From Pollenia angustigena (Eukaryota; Arthropoda; Insecta; Diptera; Polleniidae), in assembly GCA_930367215.1 (NCBI GenBank), contig OV884056.1, positions 90,407,285 to 90,471,284 of the forward strand: DNA of 64,000 nt, given 5' to 3'. The number at the start of each line of letters is the position of its first letter. Position 1 is the stretch's first letter. Position numbers and translations under genes: made by a program. This document shows, piece by piece, positions 56,569 through 64,000 of the stretch. The notes under the pieces are model-generated. The model was not told the DNA's origin, did not search any database, and was given only the letters and a program-made list of their open reading frames with translations.

Positions 56569-57788
56569 TCATCCTCTAGGCTTTATAAGACGAGACGGAT
56601 TTTGGATTTTCTTGTTTTAAGAAACGAAATTGATTACTTTAGAAAATAAGCTTCTTTCCGTGTACGTCAATTTCTTTACTTTTTTATAAATTGAACCAGT
56701 TCAGATTTATGCTGGTTCAAACCATTTGTATTCCAGAAACACTAATTTTGATTCATGAAGTTTTGAGTATGGAGAAGTGAAAGAAAATGTGACAGGAAAA
56801 GGGTACAGACTTGAATGAACTCGTCAATTTTCTTTTTTTTTCTTTTGTTTTTGCATTCGCCATGTGCTTGATAAGTTCAACTGTGTTTTCTACACAAAAA
56901 ATATCACCTTCTGCAAAGGTGCATGTTCGAAATGTCTTGCCAACCCTGTACTAATGCTATTTATTGTTTGGCGAGAACAAAACACAAGTTGTGAAGTGGA
57001 ATGACCTGACAAAAAGTTTGTTCTTCATCATTATTTTTTTAACGCTTATTTGTTTTCGACATTTTTTTTTTTACCAATTTAGCGATTTCAAATAAATTTA
57101 AGGGGTGTTTCTAATTTTCGCAATTGCAGCCATGTTTGCGATGGAAGCGATTTTTTCCTGTAAGTTTTCTGATTCATTAGAGCTTTAACGATTTTTAATA
57201 AATTTTCGGCTTTGTTATCATGCCGCTGTTTTAATGTTTGCGAATTTCCGCTAATTTAGCAATTTTTACCGAATTTTTGTCATTCCTTATAGTTTTAGGG
57301 ACTTAAAACTAATTGTATGGCTTGTTTTTAATATTGAAAATTTTCGCGAATTTTCGCTTTTTCCCAAACTTTCTCTAATTTTTGCAATTTTTGCGTAGCT
57401 TTGTTGCTATTTGCGGCAATCATCTCCACCATAAAAATAGCCCATATATAAACCAAAGTCTCATATTTTACAGGGCAGTATCAACACGATTTATATGGGG
57501 AGAGAGAGCAAAACATTTTTAAGAAACGGAAACCAAATTGCATTTTTAAAATATCACATTTTTTGTAGAAAGAAAAACACCATGAGTTTGAGGTTCAGAA
57601 AAAGAAAATTGACGACACAAGCTGGTTGCTTATGAACGTACACGCAGCTTAAAGAGAGAAGTTAAAAAACATGCTCAGCTACCGTAACCCACTGGTAAGT
57701 TACTTATGCTTAACTTAAAAAAATAAATCTGAAAAAGCGGAATTTTAAAATCCAAAACCCGCCAAAAGGAGTACGACTGGCAATCTTC
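56569..57788. other. Unassigned
   Basis: 57080-57420 iterates TTTTCGC/TTTGCGAATTT words, a weak repeat texture. No coding motif. Confidence 0.35.
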
Positions 57789-57796
57789 TCTATATA

Positions 57797-58153
57797 TCCC
57801 TGCAAATAATAGGACCAGTCCAAACACGCGTGTAAAGAGTAGCCCACAAGGGACTAGTCCAAAAGTAACCCAAACATATGGAAAAAACATGGTATATTTA
57901 ACATTACGATGTCCTAGGGGAGAACCATATAACCCACCTTTGGACTAAGGAGTAGTTTTAAAACTACTCCATGGTATACACAAGAGGATAAGTTTTGAAG
58001 TCGTTTAAAAACGAAAGCACGTCGTTAAACGAAGACATGTCGTCTCACTACAAATACTTTTTAACAATGACATGCTTGCATTACATCGGACCAGTCCATG
58101 GATTAGTCCATTTTATCAAAATGGATCAGGTGGTCCAATATTATTTGCAGGAA
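57797..58153. mobile_element. CCCTGCAAATAAT-TIR element, copy B
   Basis: Termini TCCCTGCAAATAATAGGACC and, inverted, TTCCTGCAAATAATATTGGA, with TA outside each end inside the TATATA start of the Helitron-like element. Matches copy A in inverted orientation. Non-coding; frame 57995-58186 is chance. Confidence 0.75.
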
Positions 58154-58339
58154 TATATAAATAAGTTGCATTGTGTTAGTAATTGATGTTCTCTGAAATG
58201 CGTGAACCGATTTTGTTTCTGTAAAGTGGAAGGTGACGTCAATACCAAGGTTTTTATGTATCAACGGTCTTCAAATGTGTATTGGTTCTTGAGTTATAGC
58301 CGTTTTAGTGATCACTGCATTCATTCCAAAACATGTATT

Positions 58340-59020
58340 TATATTCCCATACAAATATAAACAAAATGCCCTCCACTTTGAACTCCTCCGAAACGGCTTG
58401 ACCGATTTTAATGAAATTTTGTATGTGTATTTGTTAGGTATGAGAATAGGTCGTAGAGTATATTTTATATCGCTAGAGGGCGCAAAATATTGCAATAGGA
58501 GTAAAAGCTCCCACTCCCCAATCTTCTAAACTAATCAACCGGTTTGTTTTTAAATTTGGCATGCAGACAATGTAACATCTGAAAGATAATAAGGAATAGG
58601 GTGTGAAATAGGATAAGAAGGCTAAAAGCTCCCCCTCCCTATACCTTCGTAACTAATCAACCGATTTTTTTTTAATTTCGCAGGCAAATAGTGTGACAGT
58701 TGGAAAGAACTATAGCCTATAGTTTTTATTATCTAGGGCGTGAAATAGAGCAAGAGGGTTAAAAGCTCCCCCTTCCCCTATCTTTTTAACTTATCAACCG
58801 GTTTTCTTAAAATTTGGCATGCATACACTGCAACATCGAAAAGAGGACAAGGCATTAAATAGGGCAAGAGGGGTAAAAGCTCCGCCTCCCTATATCTTCT
58901 TAACTAATCAATTAATTTTCTTGGAATTGGGCAGGCAAATAGCGTAACATCTGGAAAGAACTATAACCTATAATTTTTAAATTAAAATTTGGCTAGCAGA
59001 CACTGTTACATCTGAAAGAA
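58340..59020 (+). repeat. Alternating tandem repeat, copy 2
   Basis: Same two alternating unit types as 42480-43165: GGCATGCAGACA.TGTAACAT with CTGAAAG, and GCAAATAG.GT.ACA.TTGG with AAAGAACTATAGCCTA. Confidence 0.75.
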
Positions 59021-59060
59021 ATAAGTTATGTGGCAAAACAATGTTTGCCGGGCCAGCTAG

Positions 59061-61075
59061 TAGATTTATATAGCAGAAGCCAACAAAGTCAGAAAAAGAT
59101 AATTCGAATATATTTTGAGGTAAAATAAATGAACTCCCATTAATTTTAATTAATTTTTTTAACGCTCCTTAGAAACTAAACCCTAAACCCTTTTTGACTT
59201 ACTCCGTTACAAAACTTAATAAAGTTAAACTTTGCGGAGAATTTGTTTATATTTCATGAGTTGGTGAGGTTCAACTGTGAACCCTTCATATCTAGTCGAC
59301 CCCGCTTTGTTGAATTTAAAATCCAGAGAAGCAAATAGAAAAGAGCTACTTTAAGATACATACGCTGATTCCTCAAATAGATTGAGAAAACACATTTTTT
59401 TGTTTGTTTTTAATGTATTTTGTTTTTAAAGAAATAATGTTGTTCTGAGAGATAAGATTTCAAAGGTTTCAAAAGCTCTTTTTCAATGTTTGTTCTTAGA
59501 GTCAATTGCAATACATTATTGGGACAGCAGAAAACTGCTAAATAATTTTATGTTTAAAATGTATATTTCTCCAACTTTAGCTTTTTGCTTCTTGTTCTAA
59601 AATTTTCACAAACAATTAATTACAATCAATTAAAAAAAAAAACACCAACAAACCTTCAAAAACAAACAAGAAAGTTGTCCTCTTACTTCTTAACACTTTA
59701 AAAACAAATCCCAAATAACCGAATTTTAACTGTAAAATGTGTTCGTAACTGTTTTAAAATAAATGACTTCCTTCCGGTTGGGGTGAAAACAAAGTTGATC
59801 TGTGTACTTTCAAATGTGTTGATTTCTGTTGTTGAAAATTTGCCTTCTCATTTCCACGCTTGAAAAGCAAAATTAAAAGAAACATGAAATGCAAAAATTT
59901 TAATTTTATTTGCTAAAAAGTTTAAAACCAACTTTAACGATTTTAATCTTTAATCTATTAATAATATTTTTAAAGTAATGAAAATTTAATTAGTCTAAAA
60001 AAGTGAAAACAAGTTTTAAAGATTCCGTGAAAAAAGTTTAACTAACAAGAAGAAAATTTAGAAAATTGAGGCAAGATTTCCAACTCACATGTTACAGTGC
60101 TCAATAAATAAATCTGACTATTCTTAACGGAATGAAAACATTCCCAGGTTTTTTCCTTATTTTCTTGAAACATACAAACATATGAAGTATTTAGTATTTA
60201 AGGGTGAAAATTTGTGAAAACTTCGGAAAATACCAACATGCATGGTTTGTGCAAAAGACAACAATAATGATTTATGACTATTAAAATGAACGTAAGAATC
60301 CCTAAAAGATGAAATGTAAAGAACAAAAAAATCTCAAAATAACATACTTAAATATTGAGTACTATAAGAAAATGTTAAAAAGCTACAGACAAAAATAATT
60401 TATAACTAAAACTGGTCATATATTTATTGAAGAAGATGATGTATGTATATGGAGATTATTCAAAAATACTTATGTATTTCTATGAAGAGGGGTTGCCAGC
60501 TTGCCAAAAGAAAAAATTTTATGTATATATATCCAAAGGTTAATTCTGTTAAAGAAAATAATTTGTTTCTGCAGAATCAGATCAGTTCTCGTTTAAGGAC
60601 ATTTAAAAGCAACACAAAAAAGTAATTCCTAATCGAGCCTTTATAGGGTTAAAGCGATAGTACTTCGACCAAGAAAAACTTCTCCTGATAAATCTTGGTC
60701 CAAATTCAATAGAAGCCAATATTGTAAAAATTTCGGTTGTATGCTGTGTTGCCAGAAAGCTTTTGGCTCATATCCCCCCGTTTAAATTTGCATGTACTTA
60801 AAAAGTCCCGATTAAAAATGGTTCTCCCCAACTTTGTCTTTTTGAAGTTGATAAAAAGTTTTTGTATCTAGCTGCTAGATACTGTTTATGTCTAACAGTG
60901 TCCAATATATTTTGAGACACCAAGAGTGGCGCACTCTTCATGGTCATCGAAATTAAATACATGGTACTCTTGACATCAACATGCGGCTACAATTGCCTGA
61001 ATGCCCCTTAATAAGTATTTTTGGCCTTTATGTTGTTTGCAGTATCAATAGTCATACACCGAAGTTTGTGTTTTC
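59061..61075. other. Unassigned A+T-rich stretch
   Basis: No coding motif, array or paired termini recognised. Confidence 0.4.
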
Positions 61076-61330
61076 TTAGAACCAAAATTAAGCAAGATCA
61101 TCCACCGCAATTATACCCGGTGCCCTGGGACTCCAATGATTCTAAAGCTATACTGCCCAGGCATCTATCTTTCTTAGATGAGCGAAAGTTATGGGCTACT
61201 TGCTACTTTTCGGGAATGAGGAATTTTAGGCCACAACGGTGGTATGGCAAGCAGAGTAGATATTCACAGTTTTGAAAACAGCAGCTAATCTAAGCCAGTC
61301 CACAGCTTCTTTAATCGCAAGTACCTGCAA
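61076..61330 (-). pseudogene. Retrotransposon RNase H-like fossil
   Basis: One minus-strand frame reads QVLAIKEAVDWLRLAAV, KTVNIYSACHTTVVA and, after several stops, PGIIAVDDLA. This matches the order of an RNase H domain of non-LTR retrotransposons (E-LAI..A, then NIYSD, then VPGH.GI....ADELA). The Glu is Gln and the YSD Asp is Ala, so two catalytic positions are lost in addition to the stops. The plus-strand frame over this DNA (61021-61275) is a shadow. Clade not determinable; I, R1 and LOA types carry such a domain. Confidence 0.55.
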
Positions 61331-62374
61331 AAATTTTTAAGTTTTATTAAATTTATCAATTTATAATTGTTAAAATTACAATGTTTTCATTTACGATATT
61401 GAAATTATCGATTTTTTACATTAACTACCAGGGAAACCACAAATATGCAATTGCATGTTTTTCCTTGTGCGACCAATGAAGGCAGTAATAATATATCTAT
61501 CCGTTTTAGAGCTTTTTATGAATTTTGGCATCGATTTGTTATTGCATATTTTTGCATAATTTAGTTAAAAGAGCCTTTTTGCAGCATTTTTTAAGTTTTT
61601 AGGCATTTTTTTGACTTTTTAAGGCATATTTTGAAACATATTCGATTTTTTTAGATGCAAGCTTTCGCAGCAAAATCGAAATTCAGATGGCTTTTCTATT
61701 TTAAATATCTATCTGTATACCTAACGTGTTGCTTTAATTTCGCCATCATTTTAATTGTACCAAGGACGGAGTCTGTGTAAATAGTGAGAATCGGTCTTTA
61801 ATTTAATATATTCCCCATTAAAACTTCTTTCCAAATTAGACTCTTTGTGTACGTAAGCCATCTAATTATGTTGGCATTAAGATTAAATTCGCCTAAAAAA
61901 TATGTTACAGCAGATAAAATTCTTTTCGAATTGGTCTGTAAATACCATGGTGTTTAGGCTTTACAGATTATAATTTTAGTATTGTTTTTTTTTTTAATGG
62001 AAATGATAAATATTTGTTTTTAGATGAGTAATTTTTAATTTTTTTGGGGAATATTTTTAACAATTTTGAGGGCATATATTCAATTTTTTGCTGCATATTT
62101 AATGCGCATAAAACGCAATTTTTAGAGCATATTTCTGGTTTCACTGTTAATAACAAAGAAAGTCCACGTTCAAACTGATACTAACATTTTGGTCCGTAAA
62201 ATATAAATTAAGATTGGGTTTTTAACGAAAACATATTTTTATTTTCATATTAATGTTTAATAATTAGTATTGCAACCTGTCCGTGAAAACCAACAAATTT
62301 TAATTAATTTCATGTTGTAAAATTACTTTCTTCATAAAAACTATAATTTAATGAAAATTTAATTTAAAGAACTT
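61331..62374. other. Unassigned
   Basis: 61540-61650 and 62030-62140 share TTTTT..GGCATATTTT/AGAGCATATTT-like words in inverse orientation, perhaps arms of an unrecognised inverted-repeat element. Confidence 0.35.
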
Positions 62375-62376
62375 TA

Positions 62377-63359
62377 CACAGAAAAAAATATTTTTCCAAT
62401 TCAAACAAAAAATTTGTAGAATCAAACAATTTTTTGTCTGAAATCGGCCCTATAAACAAATTCGCATATTCAAACAATTTATTTGCATTTTGTTTATTGA
62501 AAAAAAAACACCGATTTCTTCAAACAAATAATTTTACTGAATCAAACAAAAAGTTTACTGAAATTCATATAAATATCAAACAAATAATTTAGCTGAATCA
62601 AACAAAAAAGTTTTTGCACAAGCAATGACGCGCACACAAGCAAGCACTGTTGGTGAAGATGAGGCAGAGCAGAGCGGCCGGCTGGCTTTGAGACACATTT
62701 TATTGTTGGAATAATTTTTGAACAAAGTCTTATTTATACTATACCTACACACAATGTTTTTCTTCATCACTCACTGTTGCTGCATCCTTTCCTTTGCTAA
62801 TGAAGAAGAAATGTTAATAAAAACGGCGGCAGACCGACTCGATATGTTTTTCGTCATCATTCTATTTTTGTATTTGATGTATTTAAGCAAACAGTTTGAA
62901 AAAATTGAATACGGGATTTTATTTTTTTTTACCAACCAACCAAAAATTTATTTTGTTTCTTATAATGTTGTTGTTGTTGTTGTTTGCTATTGTTTTTGTT
63001 GTTTTTTTACTACAAACCTCGTCAGGTTTTTTAAAACTTTTTTAAAGCGTCCAAAAATAGACTGCATGTGTTTTTTGTTGTAGTTCTTATATTTCACATA
63101 AAGAAGTGTTGATTACGATCAAATAAAAAAATGCAAAAAGACGACAACATTAAAAAGCGTTTAATATTTTATACAAAATTATGAAAACTTGAAACCAATA
63201 ACGCGTGTATTATATTTTTGAATAGTTGTCAAGATTTTTGTTGGTTAAATAAAAATCAAACAAAAATATTAATTGGATCAGTAAAAAAATTTGTAGAAAT
63301 CAAAAAAATTTTCAAACAAGCGTTTGTTTGAAAATAATTCGGCAATAATTTTTTCTGTG
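62377..63359. mobile_element. A+T-rich TIR element, TA duplication
   Basis: Termini CACAGAAAAAAATATTTTTC and, inverted, CACAGAAAAAATTATTGCCG, with TA outside each (62375-62376, 63360-63361). The interior has CAAACAAATAATTTTACTGA (62521) repeated 56 bp later, plus ATCAAACAAAAAGTTT copies. A GTT run lies near 62965-62985. The 121-codon frame 62718-63083 is Phe/Val/Cys-rich with no recognised domain. Confidence 0.65.
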
Positions 63360-63361
63360 TA

Positions 63362-64000
63362 GCCTGATTAAAATATCAAAATGAATGTTTAAATTTCCTT
63401 TTCATCCCTTTCTAAAAATTCTATACACTGCCTTTGTTCACTATAGTGTAAGCTCTTCCCCATTTATTTCGCCATTGTTTCCAATCAGATGTAGCTTTGG
63501 ACAACAGTGATATCGGTTTATATCAAGACAGGTCTTGAGACTTAACGTAACGGTAGATCTCAACCACTTGGTGTGCTAATAGTAAGTACTTACCAAATTC
63601 CCCTGTGTGAGTGAAGTATCATTTGCACACAGAGATACCAAAAAAAAACATCCCCCCTTGCTTAGGAGCCGGAGTTATCTTACCTCCACTGCTTTATTCA
63701 TACGAACCGAACCGAACTTTATCGCAAGGCAAAGATCAGTTCTCCAATTAAACGACACCCTGTCCACGACTTTGGGTTTAAGCCTCGTCAAAAAGGCCAC
63801 TCTTCGTTGAACCCTTTTGTGAGTTAATGCCTTGAAAAGGCATTCTCCCACCGGACGGTGAACAACGTACTGAAAAATAACCTTCAGAATCAGAAATGCA
63901 AGGTTTCCTCAAAGACAATCATCCTTAAAGAGAAAAAACATTTCTCGCAAGAAGCTTACTAACAGAGACCTCACCAATAGGCAGAACGGTGCTTGTATCC
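63362..64000. other. Less A+T-rich right edge, unassigned
   Basis: From about 63440 composition shifts towards G+C. A 67-codon plus frame (63607-63810) has no recognised domain. This could be the start of another element or of unique DNA continuing beyond the window. Confidence 0.35.

Larger units (their letters stand above)
57789..59060 (+). mobile_element. Helitron-like element copy 2, split
   Basis: Starts TCTATATA (57789), is interrupted by copy B of the CCCTGC family (57797-58153), resumes TATATAAATAAG, and ends TTTGCCGGGCCAGCTAG before a T. Without the insertion it is about 915 bp, close to the 895 bp of copy 1. From 58340 both copies align well (CCATACAAATATxAACAAAA, GCCCTCCA, TGTGTATTTGTTAGGTA, ATCGCTAGAGGGCGC). 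The first 150 bp differ more. Confidence 0.6.

Noticed and set aside
62718..63083. 121-codon membrane-like protein
   Set aside because: Hydrophobicity comes from T-rich DNA (Phe, Val, Leu, Cys runs, including a GTT microsatellite). It lies wholly inside a TIR element.

Overview
The window looks like repeat-rich, strongly A+T-biased non-coding DNA from a dipteran nuclear genome, probably a higher (calyptrate-type) fly. The evidence is its content: CR1/L2-like, Jockey-like and RTE-like non-LTR retrotransposons, a Penelope-like element, mariner/Tc1 and hAT transposase fossils, Helitron-like elements and many short inverted-repeat elements, interleaved with dispersed repeats of a kind common in fly genomes. 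The fly assignment is inference from family resemblance. I found no host protein-coding gene, rRNA or genuine tRNA. Almost every long reading frame is either part of a transposable element or chance.

Layout. 0-10 kb: dispersed-repeat arms interrupted by A+T-rich inverted-repeat elements (1786-2709, 6243-7524), a tRNA-derived SINE (1964-2128) and several MITEs. 10-19 kb: a second SINE, two mariner-like transposase fossils and more MITEs. 19.8-29.1 kb is the densest part: an RTE-like fossil, a 5'-truncated Penelope-like element with an intact RT-tail/GIY-YIG frame and a hammerhead-like core in its 3' region, a deleted hAT element with a perfect 8-bp target duplication, and a 5.4-kb element with inverted repeats of about 0.4 kb and a TA duplication that has been invaded by a CR1-like retrotransposon. 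31-38 kb: a mariner-like C-terminal fossil fused to a MITE, plus other MITEs. 38-49 kb: two copies of a 0.73-kb element with 3-bp duplications (one inside a Tc1-like element), a Helitron-like element built of tandem repeats, a mariner-type MITE, a foldback element made of an iterated motif, and A+T-rich elements. 50-64 kb: a nested pair of inverted-repeat elements, a Tc1-like element with a transposase fragment, Jockey endonuclease and RNase H fossils, a second Helitron-like copy split by an inverted-repeat element, and two A+T-rich elements.

Nothing here forms an operon or host pathway. The informative content is the nesting order and the non-autonomous families, several of which occur two or more times in the window, so their ends and target duplications can be defined by internal comparison. 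Boundaries come from reading the sequence by eye; family names rest on motifs and have not been checked against a repeat library.
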